Part shown: piece by piece, positions 52,801 through 62,488 of the stretch
Position numbering within the stretch: position 1 is the first letter of the stretch
Layout of the letters: each line of letters opens with the position of its first letter
NCBI RefSeq assembly: GCF_000234665.1
Contig: NC_018306.1
Span: 124,001-188,000 of the forward strand
DNA: 64,000 nucleotides
Direction of reading: 5' to 3'
DNA from: Leishmania mexicana MHOM/GT/2001/U1103
Taxonomy: Eukaryota; Euglenozoa; Kinetoplastea; Trypanosomatida; Trypanosomatidae
The notes under the pieces: model-generated
What the model was told of the DNA's origin: nothing
Databases searched by the model: none
What the model saw: only the letters and a program-made list of their open reading frames with translations
Program-made: the position numbers and the translations under genes

Positions 52801-55800
52801 GGGAGAGCAGATCACGGCCATCCTCGCCGTCGCTGGCAGCCACCTCGTCCGCGGAAACGGCCCCCCTTCTCCCCTTCGCCTCGCCTGCCTCACCACCATC
52901 GTCGCCACTGCACGTGCCCACGCATGCGACCGTGTGCAGCCTCTCAGACGACTGCACCGTTGCCGGCAGTGCCCCGCCGTGCTCCGTGTCGAATGCGGCT
53001 GCCGTCGAATTCGTGCACACGCCGACAAGCCTGCCACCTCGCGTCGCCCACGGCCGCGGCGCCAGGGAGGAGGCCAGGGGGCCAGGGGTGTCCGCTGTAC
53101 CGTCCTCCCTCGTGGATTGCGTCACCAGAGCTTCTGCCTTGCGCACCCCCGCTTCAGTCGCTGGAACACCATGAGCTACTTCCCCCCGCCTCGGCAGGGT
53201 CGGCGTTGTTGGAGAGGAAGACCGGAGTGCTCCGTCCGTGCCTGTCGCGAGGCCGTTGGGGCGAGCAGGCAGCGATGTGGCGCACATCCCTGCGCTGATT
53301 GCGTCGCCGTCCTTTTCCATGTCTTCCCTACGCACTCGCAGCATGTCCGCGCTGTCGGCCGAGTGCGTCGTCAACGACGCGGTAGCCGACGTCGGTGTGG
53401 GGGGAGGACGCAACTGGGCCCATGGAAGCGCCGCATGCAACGGCCGATGCCGCGTTCCGTCCATCAGCAGTGCCTCCTGTGACGGTGTATGCGAGGCGCT
53501 GCTGCTGCTGCTGTCACTCCTGCTGCGCTTCAAAATTGTATTGGTGTCCTCGTCGTCGCCAAGGTCGTGAAGGGCAGGGCCGGCGGTGGTCGTGGGGCGT
53601 GTGGGGAACGACGCACCATCGCCTCCATGCCCCGGCTGCCGCTCGGCTCGCAGGGGCGCCGGCAGTGTTGCTGAGGGAGCAGAGGACGGCACGCGCGTCC
53701 CTGAGACGGATATCGCCGTCACAGCGGGCGACGTGGTCTCCGCTGTGGCGGCCGAGAGAGTTGTGTACGACAGTGACGATCTTGCCGCAAGCGCCGCACG
53801 CGGATGCGCAGCTACGGAGCCAGCGTCCTGCTCATCCTGTCGCTGCCGCGGCGACGGCGGCGAGGCGGTCGAGTCGCGACTCGCTGTGAACCCCGAAGAT
53901 GCACCTGCCTCGTCCCTCAGCTCCGCCGAGCCGGCACCCGTAGAAAAATCTTTAGTTGAGACCTTGCCGGCCCGCGCCCCCGCTGCCGCCGCATGCGCGG
54001 CGGGGCGGTGAAACCCCTTTACCGCCGTGTCAGCGCCGTCACTCTCGCCATTATCCGCTAGTTGCTGACTGCCGTTTGCGGAGATGGCGGACACCGGCGT
54101 TGTTCCATCGAACAGCAGTGAGGACCGCAGAGCCGGCTGCGCTTGCGCGTCCCGGTGCCTCATTAACACGTGTTTGCTGCTTGTGTGGTGCTGCTGTGAC
54201 GGCGGCAACGGCGTCGCTGCCGCGCGCGTCCATGAAAACGGCTGAGACAACCCTTCGACACTCTCACTGCAATCGCTCGTGATCAGCGGCACTCGCCCCG
54301 CGGTCGTCACTGACGCCCCTGTGGCAGCACTTCGGCGCGCCGGACTGCTGCTGCGGGCCTCGAGTCTGCCACGCCCAGTCAGAGGTGAGCCCGGCATCAT
54401 CACCGGCGGTGTGGCTCCGGACGAGGTGGGTGTGTCGCCCCTGCCGTGTATCTCGCGTGCCAGCAACTCCATCGACTCATGAATGGGTGGCACAACATAC
54501 AGCTCTCTCTCGGCTAGCATGCCGTACGGGGAGACGATGGCCGGAGGCAGTGCCGCTGCCGCGCCAATGCTGTGCGATGCGCCGTTCGTCCCTCCTCGAG
54601 CCGTCACCTCCATGACAACAGCCGCGGCGGAATCAACCTGGGCCGCGGTTCCCGCGCGCGCCTCTGCGCAATCTCTACCAAGTCCCTCGTGGCCTGCCAG
54701 TGGCAGGCCGGAGGAGACCGGTGACTGCCCACGATACTCGCCTCGCGCATGAGCCGCGGGACCGCTGGTACTCACCGCGAGAGCAGCAGCAGCGCGCCGT
54801 GCCCCGCTGACGCTCGCGCTGGAGTGTAAATCGGGCGCCGTGTCGGCAGCCACCTCCTCTCGCTGTACCTTGATGAACGGTGCCTTGAGGGGAGGAGGGC
54901 TCGGCATGGCGGCCAGCAGTGATGGCGTCAACGTCGAGCCAGACGGAGAAGTGGAGGCCTTTGCCGGCGCCACCCCTGAAGAGTGCGTGCACAGGCCCTT
55001 TAAGGCAGACGCGCCAGCATCGACCCCGCTACTCGTTGCCTCGTAGGGACTGGGCAACGCACTTGGCACCGTCGGGGCCACAACCAACACCCCGGAGGTG
55101 CCGCTCGCTGCAGCGGCGGCGGCGCCTCTGTGAACCGCCGCGGGTGGAGGCGGCGATATGGGTGACGGCGGCGGCAGCATCCACATGGGCCCCGGCGCCG
55201 AACCCGCAAGAGGGCAACTACTGCCGCCAGCCTCCGAGTGCCGCAAACCGGAAGAGCTGTGCTGAGGCAGCGCGGTGGACAGTGCTGAGGCGGAAGCGGC
55301 GCAGCCCCGGACAAGTAGCTGGTACTGCGAGGGAAAAAGTTGAGTAACCGCTGCTACTGGCGGCGACGCGTACGAGCTAGGAGGGGCAACGCCGTCCATG
55401 GAAGCGGACAGGGCCGACTGCGACGACGAGTCGTGCTGCGGCGGCGGTTGCTGTAGCTGGAGGAGGGTGGAGGGTAGCGTGTACAGAGGCTGTCCTCCGT
55501 CACCCGCGGTCGCCGTCGTCGATGCCGTTGGCCTCGGCAACCCGGAAAGCGAGCTTGCCGCAGCACCAGCCACGTAGCCACTGCCGCCCCCGCCACCACT
55601 AGAGCTGGTGCTGAGGTTTGCCGGCGGCGTGTTGTGGGTGTATATAATCCCCGACGTGGGCGCGTTCGACCACTTCGAGAACAACGTCGGCGATGTGGTG
55701 CTGTGGTGGCGACCGCTACCGCTGCTGTCGCCGCTGCGGTAGAAGTCCGAGTGGGCACAGGGGTGTACCATGACGGTGCTCGCGTTCGTGTTCGTGGGCG

Positions 55801-58800
55801 CGCTTGTGCGCGTCGTCAGCGCGGTGGAGGGCACGGCGGAAGAGCAGGAGTGGATTCTCGCACCCCCCTCGCCGCGCGTGCATGTGATGGTCGAGTCACT
55901 GGCGGCAATGGCCGAGACGGCGGTGCGTCCAAGCGAGGGCCAGAGGACACACCCGCTGCCGCCCCCCGCGGCGCTGTCCAGTGGCGCCGCCTCGTCGAGA
56001 CATCGGTGGTGGGAGTCGCGGTGGCGGCCCGAAGGCGAGTTGTCCCTCGTGGTGCTGGCCAGTCGCTGCGCTGTGACCTCGGCCGTGGCAGCTGTCAGCG
56101 GGGCCTCTGAGAAGTGCAAGGATAGCATAGGGTCGGGGGGATCTGCTGACGGTGGCGGCTTCGAGGCACCGCGAGGCGCCTTCTTCGTCGCAGTGGCCTC
56201 CCCATCTTGCGCAGAGACGGCGGCGCCGCTCGGCTGCAGTGGGCCGTGTGAAGTTGGCGAGGCAGTCGCAGCGGTAGAAGACGGCGACGGCGGACTTGCG
56301 CAGTGCTGCTGCTGCTGCTGCAGCGCGGCCTCGAAGGGCGAGCTTGCCGACGACAGCGCAGCCGACTCCGCAGCAGTCGTGTCGCTCGGGAAAAGCAGCG
56401 CCTGCCCGTCCAGTAGCGTCGGCCCCTGCATGAGGTCCATCTCCGCACATTGCTCGACCGCGACGCCACACACCGACTTCGCGACAGCGCTGACGCCGAG
56501 CCACAGGGACTTCAGGTGCTGTTCAGCAAGTCGCGTTAGCCGCTGATGCCGGTAGCCGTTAAGCGACGATGTGTAGAGGCCGCTAACGTTGAGCGTCGTC
56601 GCTGGCAATCGACCGCCGTCGTTGCTGCCGTCACCGTCAACGTCGTTGCCGTTGCGGTGCAAGCCTGTCGAGTGCTGCAGCTGCGAAGAAGTCTTCCCAG
56701 TGCCTGCGCGAGCACGTAGAGTATTTCGGCCACCGCCGCAGCCCTCAACGATGCCATCACCCTTCCTGTCTCGCACCGCCTTCTGCAGGAGAGAGAAGTT
56801 CAGCGGGTTCATGGCTGTCGTGCAGTGCGCGATGCCAGCGGGATCATCCCCGCCGTCAAGTATCTCGCCAGTCTCACCCGCCCCATCGTCGCGTGCCCTA
56901 ACGTCGGCCGCTGTTTTTGCGCCTGTGTGCTGTTCATCTGGGGTATCGGCGGTGGCGGAGACGCGGTGGGTGGACCCCGCAGGCTCGATGTTGCCAGCGA
57001 TGCCGCCCGTGATGTCCGGCGCCGTCGTCGCCCCGGCGGCACCGGTGCGATGCTTGGGGAGAAGCGCCCTCAGCTCGTCCAGATGACTACGCACGCTCCG
57101 CGCGTCGATGAGAGCGACGCGCACGTGCGACATCAAGTGCGACCCGCGCTGACTACCCGGCGTGCGGGGAGAGCGGCCCTGCGCCATCGACGCCGCCGCC
57201 GGTGCGGTGGCGGACAGCGTCAGCCCAGGCAAACCTAAGTCCCGCAGCGGCGGGGCGGCGAGTCCCTGCACGTTCTCTCGCCCCCACGACGGAAGCGCTG
57301 GTGGTTCCAGAGGCGTAGCTGATGCCGCTGCGGAAGGCTCTGTCACGGGAGCTGGCGGAGGCGGACGTGTCCGGAAAGACGGCGCGCCCGCCACGAATGC
57401 TGTGGCGTGACTGGGGATGTGCTGCACCACCGAGGTGGTCGCCGGCGAGCGCGATGAGCTGTCGGTCAGGGTGGACGACGACGAGTGGGCCGTCACAAAC
57501 AGGGCCGTCTCTCCGCTGTGCGCGCAGTCGCTGGCGGCATCCTCCACCTCTTCCTCACCGCTCTCGCCGCGTTCATGGTCGCCGGCCGGCGGCGTTGTCG
57601 GTGGCTGCTGCGTCACTCCAGAGCTGCTCAGCGGCGGTAACGCCGGGGGCGGGATGCCAGCACGCAGCCTCAGCGGTGGTGTCGTCGCGTACAGGCTCGT
57701 GGAGTTGGCTGCCTCGCAAAGCGGCTCTGAGCAGCGATGTGAGAAGCGCAAGTGCATGCGACGGGCAGCAGGTGATGGCCAGTGTCGGTGTGCTGTGTCT
57801 GGCCCCTCGATGTCTACCGCCTCGGAGGCCTGTGATGGCGGCAGACGCGCCACGGCCTGCTGCCTGACACATCGATAATGCCCGCCGGCGGTGATGACCG
57901 CGGATGGTGGCAGGGTGCGCTGCAGCTCCTGCGGAAAGGCAAGAAGAGAAGACGAGTGGGACCGCGCAGGTACACTCTCGCCTTGGTGCTGCACTGTTGC
58001 CCCCCTGACCGCGGCCGCATCGTCGAGGGCGTCGAAGCCCACCAACTCAGGCATACGGGAGCGGTTGGCCGTGTTGCCGCCCGGCGCCTTCGCGTGATAG
58101 GCGGTGCGGTCCTTATCTCTGCGAGCGCGCACGGATTCCGGTGCGAAGCGCTCCTCAGCCTCGCAGCGCATGAGGAAGCTGCCGGGCCCCTTGCTCTCCG
58201 TATCGCACATGAATATTTTGTGATCATTGTGGGCAAGTCGCGCCTTCTGGCGAGCTGGCTGACCCTTGCCCTCGCTGTCCGCATGTCCGCTCCCTTCAGG
58301 AGGCTGCAGCGACGGCCCCTGCTGCCACGCACGGGTGGCGTGGCTGGGCGAGCCTACGGGCCCGTGCACACAGCTTTGGCGGTGACGGCGGTCGTCGCTA
58401 GTGCCGCCGCTCTCCACACGGCTGCCCAGCACTGCCGAAACATCTACCGACACACCAATACTCGCTTGATGCTGGCGCTGCCGCTGCTGCCGTTGTTGCC
58501 CACGTACGAGCTCAGCAGCTGCGGCCTCGGCTTCTGGATCTGAGCTTCGCAGCGTTGGCACGGAGGCTTGGAGAGGGAAGAGAAGGGCACCTGAGCCCGC
58601 ATTGCCCGTGCCGGCGGCGACGCTGGTCACAGAGGCCATGGACGGTGTCCCCGCAGTCGACACCGCTGCCGATGAGCCAGCGCGGGAGGGCGAGTACACG
58701 GACAAGGAGGAAGATGGCAACGAGGACGAGGAAGACAGCGTCGCCGTCAACCGTTGACTCGGCTTTACACCCTCTGCCGCCTCACTGGCAGCTGCGGTGC

Positions 58801-59827
58801 CCGCCGCGATGGAGCCGGGTAGGGTGACCGAGAGCCGATCGCCCCTAGCCCTGCCCATTCCGATGGGGTCGGTACTGTGACCCGTATAGCGCACCTGTGG
58901 CGAGTGCCGAAACGGCGGCGTGGTGGGTGCCCACCACACTGTTGAGCTGCAGGGCGAGGCAGACAAGTTCGCCGTCGCTGCCAAGGTTGGTGCAGCCGCC
59001 AACATCGGCTGTGTCAAGGAGCGCGTAGTGCACGCGGCATCGGAGGTGGTGGCGCTCACGCAGCCTGGCACATCCTGTGGAGCGCGCGGGCTTGTGTGCG
59101 AGGAAGGTCGCATCGCTGCAGGACAGCCGCCGCTCGTAACGGAGACGTCCACTTTAGCGAGATTCGCAGCGAACGCTCCAGCCACATCCCTCCCTTCAGC
59201 GTGCGTTGGCCCGGCCGTTGTCCGATGCGCGCCTGTGTGCGACGAGCTTGGCGGCCCTGCGTCACCGTCTTGGCTGTTGTAGAAGCTGACAAGCGGCGTT
59301 GCAGCATCGTTGCTGGGCCTGGCGTTTCCCGTCTGCAGAGAGACAGCGCCGGATGTGGTCGCGGCAAGAGCAGAGGGAGCATCTGCCGCAGCGGCGCTCG
59401 AAAACAGAGCAGGGCTGACCGGGCCTTGCATTGCCGCCGGTCGCGATCCACTGCGATCCTCCCAGCGACGCGGTGAGCACCGAGCCTGCTGATGTGCCGC
59501 AGGCAAGGGACTCCCTAGCGTCATCGACTCGCGCGCAACACCACCCCCGACGCCACTACCACTGGCGCTGCTACCTCTGCGCATCCCGCCTACTATCGCC
59601 GAGGCCCCGGAGGGTCCACCGAGGCTACTGCTGCTGACAGTGCGTGGATGCACGAGGGGCGATGACCCAGGCTCCGTCTTACGGCCCAGCGCAGTCAGCG
59701 GAGAGGAGAGGCAGTCCGTTGGTGCTGCGCCGGGCGAAGCGCCGGCGGCGTCGTCACGCGGTGGCGACGGCGCTTGAGAGGCCGCCATCGGTGACCCGGT
59801 GGACGAGGGAGGCGCCACAGACGGCAT
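49829..59827 (-). CDS. Giant low-complexity protein, unknown function
   Basis: 3332 aa in a single uninterrupted 10-kb frame; family not recognised. Composition is dominated by Ser, Ala, Thr, Pro and Gly with short Gln and His runs; almost all of it should be disordered. No signal peptide or clear membrane helix. Islands that look ordered are SHVRVALIDARSVRSHLDEL (about residue 900), YRHQRLTRLAEQHLKSLWLG then VSAVAKSVCGVAVEQCAEMD (about 1095-1135), YVVPPIHESMELLAREIHG (about 1770), QLALQQPQYHQRHLMQTWSS (about 2365-2385), an acidic stretch near 2625-2680 with DDVNTYDYAQDVDGAALLDV, PPTQLSIPSYYLAQCEDGL (about 3180) and the terminal RLLALMRHALR. The intact frame amid frequent indels in nearby pseudogenes argues for selection. 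Start at 59827 has an acceptor signal 18 nt upstream. Confidence 0.75.
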   Translation of the reverse strand: MPSVAPPSSTGSPMAASQAPSPPRDDAAGASPGAAPTDCLSSPLTALGRKTEPGSSPLVHPRTVSSSSLGGPSGASAIVGGMRRGSSASGSGVGGGVARESMTLGSPLPAAHQQARCSPRRWEDRSGSRPAAMQGPVSPALFSSAAAADAPSALAATTSGAVSLQTGNARPSNDAATPLVSFYNSQDGDAGPPSSSHTGAHRTTAGPTHAEGRDVAGAFAANLAKVDVSVTSGGCPAAMRPSSHTSPRAPQDVPGCVSATTSDAACTTRSLTQPMLAAAPTLAATANLSASPCSSTVWWAPTTPPFRHSPQVRYTGHSTDPIGMGRARGDRLSVTLPGSIAAGTAAASEAAEGVKPSQRLTATLSSSSSLPSSSLSVYSPSRAGSSAAVSTAGTPSMASVTSVAAGTGNAGSGALLFPLQASVPTLRSSDPEAEAAAAELVRGQQRQQRQRQHQASIGVSVDVSAVLGSRVESGGTSDDRRHRQSCVHGPVGSPSHATRAWQQGPSLQPPEGSGHADSEGKGQPARQKARLAHNDHKIFMCDTESKGPGSFLMRCEAEERFAPESVRARRDKDRTAYHAKAPGGNTANRSRMPELVGFDALDDAAAVRGATVQHQGESVPARSHSSSLLAFPQELQRTLPPSAVITAGGHYRCVRQQAVARLPPSQASEAVDIEGPDTAHRHWPSPAARRMHLRFSHRCSEPLCEAANSTSLYATTPPLRLRAGIPPPALPPLSSSGVTQQPPTTPPAGDHERGESGEEEVEDAASDCAHSGETALFVTAHSSSSTLTDSSSRSPATTSVVQHIPSHATAFVAGAPSFRTRPPPPAPVTEPSAAASATPLEPPALPSWGRENVQGLAAPPLRDLGLPGLTLSATAPAAASMAQGRSPRTPGSQRGSHLMSHVRVALIDARSVRSHLDELRALLPKHRTGAAGATTAPDITGGIAGNIEPAGSTHRVSATADTPDEQHTGAKTAADVRARDDGAGETGEILDGGDDPAGIAHCTTAMNPLNFSLLQKAVRDRKGDGIVEGCGGGRNTLRARAGTGKTSSQLQHSTGLHRNGNDVDGDGSNDGGRLPATTLNVSGLYTSSLNGYRHQRLTRLAEQHLKSLWLGVSAVAKSVCGVAVEQCAEMDLMQGPTLLDGQALLFPSDTTAAESAALSSASSPFEAALQQQQQHCASPPSPSSTAATASPTSHGPLQPSGAAVSAQDGEATATKKAPRGASKPPPSADPPDPMLSLHFSEAPLTAATAEVTAQRLASTTRDNSPSGRHRDSHHRCLDEAAPLDSAAGGGSGCVLWPSLGRTAVSAIAASDSTITCTRGEGGARIHSCSSAVPSTALTTRTSAPTNTNASTVMVHPCAHSDFYRSGDSSGSGRHHSTTSPTLFSKWSNAPTSGIIYTHNTPPANLSTSSSGGGGGSGYVAGAAASSLSGLPRPTASTTATAGDGGQPLYTLPSTLLQLQQPPPQHDSSSQSALSASMDGVAPPSSYASPPVAAVTQLFPSQYQLLVRGCAASASALSTALPQHSSSGLRHSEAGGSSCPLAGSAPGPMWMLPPPSPISPPPPAAVHRGAAAAAASGTSGVLVVAPTVPSALPSPYEATSSGVDAGASALKGLCTHSSGVAPAKASTSPSGSTLTPSLLAAMPSPPPLKAPFIKVQREEVAADTAPDLHSSASVSGARRAAAALAVSTSGPAAHARGEYRGQSPVSSGLPLAGHEGLGRDCAEARAGTAAQVDSAAAVVMEVTARGGTNGASHSIGAAAALPPAIVSPYGMLAERELYVVPPIHESMELLAREIHGRGDTPTSSGATPPVMMPGSPLTGRGRLEARSSSPARRSAATGASVTTAGRVPLITSDCSESVEGLSQPFSWTRAAATPLPPSQQHHTSSKHVLMRHRDAQAQPALRSSLLFDGTTPVSAISANGSQQLADNGESDGADTAVKGFHRPAAHAAAAGARAGKVSTKDFSTGAGSAELRDEAGASSGFTASRDSTASPPSPRQRQDEQDAGSVAAHPRAALAARSSLSYTTLSAATAETTSPAVTAISVSGTRVPSSAPSATLPAPLRAERQPGHGGDGASFPTRPTTTAGPALHDLGDDEDTNTILKRSRSDSSSSSASHTPSQEALLMDGTRHRPLHAALPWAQLRPPPTPTSATASLTTHSADSADMLRVRREDMEKDGDAISAGMCATSLPARPNGLATGTDGALRSSSPTTPTLPRRGEVAHGVPATEAGVRKAEALVTQSTREDGTADTPGPLASSLAPRPWATRGGRLVGVCTNSTAAAFDTEHGGALPATVQSSERLHTVACVGTCSGDDGGEAGEAKGRRGAVSADEVAASDGEDGRDLLSLYVNSDAHDLPNSPQGAAAYQLALQQPQYHQRHLMQTWSSIFAISSSGHSAAVTSSLRTAITGVALSASVAALGSRLNTSSTMSSGPPTVLASVAEVILGIGTAATATVAADSAAAPSFTVTRIAPTTAAAGNSTWTPNSTVTLSSDSASAAGFTSPSTLFGTTVSSSASYSLSPERCGIVVGGGAGGGVAAEVRSVSPTGGGEGAVFLPWYSASAPAQTEGVFPIAARAAGAAAAGSGGGAACDAGFNALRLDATFTSTSTSAESTQHVLSRLKPLPHLPPPHNYPFLLPEVTSPSLRDGDGFGEDEDDVNTYDYAQDVDGAALLDVDSDFEPEERHRATAPVRGGSGDSSRVETPWCDEASGAGSAYGDGKVDVEALPTEPPPDSGSNERPTLTTVADSTPTATTDDGGAGGASPYAAVVSRTAVAHAPRVGEGGRAEGDSTTEGRTSSAHLSARSLGTPTARLPAPAAAGILSAAVSTIEGSEDMRIVSFPRSRDDMPIASSWPLLCTNTASAAPRSPRIVSDSLLQLRGAVPVTAAGDALMTSTATAAMAAAEMERAGAQTGRSASRPHHLSGGGSARTPDSMPAGDSNGGNYDDVGGHLFPQSPTPPAAALGERGGWAEVATTTVSEDTATVLVTPGLPAMQHSSQRQASSCATMVSSGTPMGVGDSEGVARLRDDGGIDQPNRKHVDHREMTLVGEGAASTAVEGRSDHPGMDRGIRIDGDAIDLPRSAEIEEPKGRHDGRRAVDATAGRSGAALDTGGGFSITATPLAMTPALRVAGASAGDDAVPRPPPEAARSTVLEWTPPATESESRGPPPPPPRPLPPTQLSIPSYYLAQCEDGLADVAGSLHGWHASTSAFFSGADTAAAPGRPRGGGSSPASRASDLYTSMSTLARRRAQQRALYNDAGLSGTGAPSHTTTAAVDPPLPASAIPVLSSRVGAAAANAERAPTPPTLPSATGDATHNDRLLALMRHALRPTGGEGDAC

Positions 59828-61067
59828 GTCCCGAGTCGCTGACTGCTAGAGAGACGAAGAGAAAGGCGTCGAGATGGGATATGGACAGCCCCGATAAACT
59901 ACGGCAGCGCCAACGGTGGCCAGGCGGGATGTGCCGCGCTGTGTGGATGGGATCGCGTCGTAAAGCGGATGGGGGATGGGGGGACGGAGAGCTGACAGCT
60001 GTGAAACAGAGAGAAGACCTGAGCACAACCAGGAGAGATGTCCGCGTGTATGCTCACGCACACACGCACACCGCAAGGTGATAGATGATCAGCAGCATCC
60101 GGTGCGCATCCGCCGCTGATGGACAACGAAGGCGGGAAGAGGGAGAGATGTAAGAGGAGGAAGGGGAAGACGTTGAGTCGTGTCCGATGACGCGCAACGC
60201 GTACATGGGCTCAAACACATACGCATGCCTGTGTACTTCCGTATGCATGCAGCACGGCTGATGTCGACGACAGCACGCACGAGTGTTTCTACGGCTTGGT
60301 GCGTCGGACAGCAGCAGCGGCAGTGGGGCGGGGGGTGTAGAGGATAGACTTGTACGGCGAGTACGGAAGAGGTGTGCAGCGCTCACTCGAAATACAACGC
60401 AGCGTTGTGTGAGCAGTGCTCGCACTTCCCCCGGGCCTCCTCTCTGCGGCGACGTGTCGGCAGAGCTTGTTGCCCGAATTGCCTATCCGTAGGTAAGCGG
60501 GGGCGGCCGGCTAATGGCGACGGCTATGACATGGGCAATGTCGGAGAGAATAGGCGTTGCGTGTGCGAGGTCCATCAGCCCCACTCCCCGTCGAAAACCC
60601 CACACCCACGGATGTGCACAGCTTTACACTGCTGGATGAGTCGCGGGTCAGCAACCACTCCTGCTGCGCAGCATCCCGCCCGCCCGTCCCGTCCCCCCCC
60701 TCTCCCCCCATCTCCCTCTGCCCTCATCTATTCACTTTTACTTGGACGTGCTGAGCGTCTTAGTCGGCAGCGGCGACGCCTGCACACAACCCTCCGGCAG
60801 GCGTCGCCCTGTACGCGGTGCGCCACTTCACTGTGTGCACGGGCGGGCGGGCGCGCCGCGAGTCGTTCCGCACCCCCCGGCCACGTCCACCAACGCCCAC
60901 CCTCGATCGCGGCACACAACCCTCCGCGTTATTCGGCTTGACATAACTTAACACATCAGAGAGCGCGCGACGTAGGCGGCACTCGCGCTCAGCAGAATGG
61001 CTGAAAGCGGGGGGAGGAGGGCGTGGGATAGCGGTGGCCGTTGGCCTACACGCGCGCACGCACACGC
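59828..61067. other. Intergenic, no gene seen
   Basis: 1.2 kb between the SLX9-like gene and the giant ORF. No tandem repeats of note and no supported ORF. Confidence 0.5.
59846..59865 (-). promoter_or_regulatory. Candidate trans-splice acceptor of the giant ORF
   Basis: Minus-strand CT-rich tract 59865-59848 runs directly into AG at 59847-59846, 18 nt before the ATG. Confidence 0.5.
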
Positions 61068-61673
61068 TCAGTGCCGGCGTCCCGCGCCAACAGCGCGCTC
61101 TGCGATGCCGACGTCTGGCGTCTGTGGCTGCAGTACATCCATCGTGGCGGACAGGTGCTGCATGACCGCAGCGAAGGGGTCTTCAGCGTACGCCGGCACC
61201 ATCTGCACCGCATCAAACAGCTGCAGCTCCTCCTGCGCCACCGCCATCCGCGCCTCCGCGGCGGACATCCGCGGTAGCATGAGTCGGCGCCGCTCCAGCA
61301 CCGTCGCCCGCCGCAGCGCCGCGGTGCGCTGCGATGAAGGCTTGTCCTTCTTCGCGTTCATGGCCAGCTTGCGCTTCGCGCCACCGGCGGCAGCGGTGGC
61401 GCGAACACCTCTGGCTTCCTTCACCTTCATAGCTGGTGCACGTCCGGTGCGACCCTGGCGCTGCCGCAGAGCGTCGCGGATGTGCAGCGCCGCTTGACGA
61501 TCCACCTCCGTTGGCAGGGCTGACTTCGCCTCGCCCGCGCCACCGACCGGCGGCGGAGAGGATGAGAGGCCACTCGACAAGGGCGCATGTTCGCCAGCCG
61601 CGTGTTGAGCCTGCTGCTTCCGCGCGATCTTTGTGCGCAGCTTCACGCGCTTCGACGACTTGCCACCAGCCAT
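61068..61673 (-). CDS. Small basic protein, SLX9-like ribosome biogenesis factor (tentative)
   Basis: 201 aa. The Lys/Arg-rich start MAGGKSSKRVKLRTKIARKQ is typical of nucleolar pre-ribosome factors and resembles the SLX9/FAM207 opening. The middle has a second basic cluster (AKRKLAMNAKKDKPSSQRTA, about 99-118). Near the C-terminus, LQLFDAVQMVPAYAEDPFAA then VMQHL (150-174) fits the SLX9 pattern of a short helix followed by a DP-x-x-A motif. Length is close to the family. Function, if correct: export and maturation of pre-40S particles. The motif match is from memory and short, so a generic nucleolar protein is the alternative. Start at 61673 is the first Met of the frame. Confidence 0.6.
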   Translation of the reverse strand: MAGGKSSKRVKLRTKIARKQQAQHAAGEHAPLSSGLSSSPPPVGGAGEAKSALPTEVDRQAALHIRDALRQRQGRTGRAPAMKVKEARGVRATAAAGGAKRKLAMNAKKDKPSSQRTAALRRATVLERRRLMLPRMSAAEARMAVAQEELQLFDAVQMVPAYAEDPFAAVMQHLSATMDVLQPQTPDVGIAERAVGAGRRH

Positions 61674-62488
61674 GGTGATGATGTCTGCGTGTGTTGATGT
61701 GGGGAGACTAGGAGAGATGCGGTGCGAGGCTCCTGGCTGAGGGGAGACGAGAGGGGAAGAGCATGTGGGAGAAAGCTCACAAAGACGCGCTTCATCCGCC
61801 GCGCTAAGAACGCCAGCATCACGGTCACGCTCTCATCCCTGTCGACGGCGAGTGTTGCACAGCATGAGTGTCCTTGGCAACGGCGACAGAAGCCAAGAGG
61901 AGGCGGCAGGAGAGGAAGCTCACCGTTCGCGGCCCAGAAAGGACTGTAAGAGGTCAATGCGAGGGAGCGGGCGGGCACGAAGGCCGACCTTGTGGCGTGG
62001 CAGCAGCGCTACCACCACTGAACAGCATCGCTGTCCACCCTCCCCGCCCCCCTTTCTCTCCGCTTCTCAAGCAGCGCATGACTGTTCGTGCGCGTGCGCG
62101 TCGGAATGTCGGTGTTGCAGCGTCGCCGCACAGCAGCAGGAGTAGCAGTGTCCAACGGACATAGCCAGGGAGAGCAAGTATTATATATATATATATATGT
62201 GTGTGCGGAAAAGTGAAGCAGGCCCGACTGCTGGAGCGGCAAGAGGTGCAGCGGGGGGGGGGGAATGGTGTGAATCCGAGCCACCTTCTCGGTCTCGGTC
62301 TGCCTGCCTGTCTCTCAGCAGTCGCACCGTCATCCCACCCTTCGACGCCTGCTCGGGCCTTGATCAGCGGCAGGAGGGTGCGGCAGGTACACGTAAGGCG
62401 GCGGTATGCCCCCATCGCACACCCCGAAAAGAGCGAGAGACGAGCGAAGCATAGCACGCGTGGGGCGTGCTGCTGCTGCTGCTGCTGG
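61674..62488. other. Intergenic, no gene seen
   Basis: 0.8 kb. Minus-strand pyrimidine-rich tract at 61764-61739 with AG at 61738-61737 may be the splice acceptor of the SLX9-like gene. (TA)n at 62182-62198 and a G-run near 62254-62264. Confidence 0.45.
62182..62198. repeat. (TA)n microsatellite
   Basis: A perfect alternating A/T tract followed by GTGTG. Confidence 0.9.
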
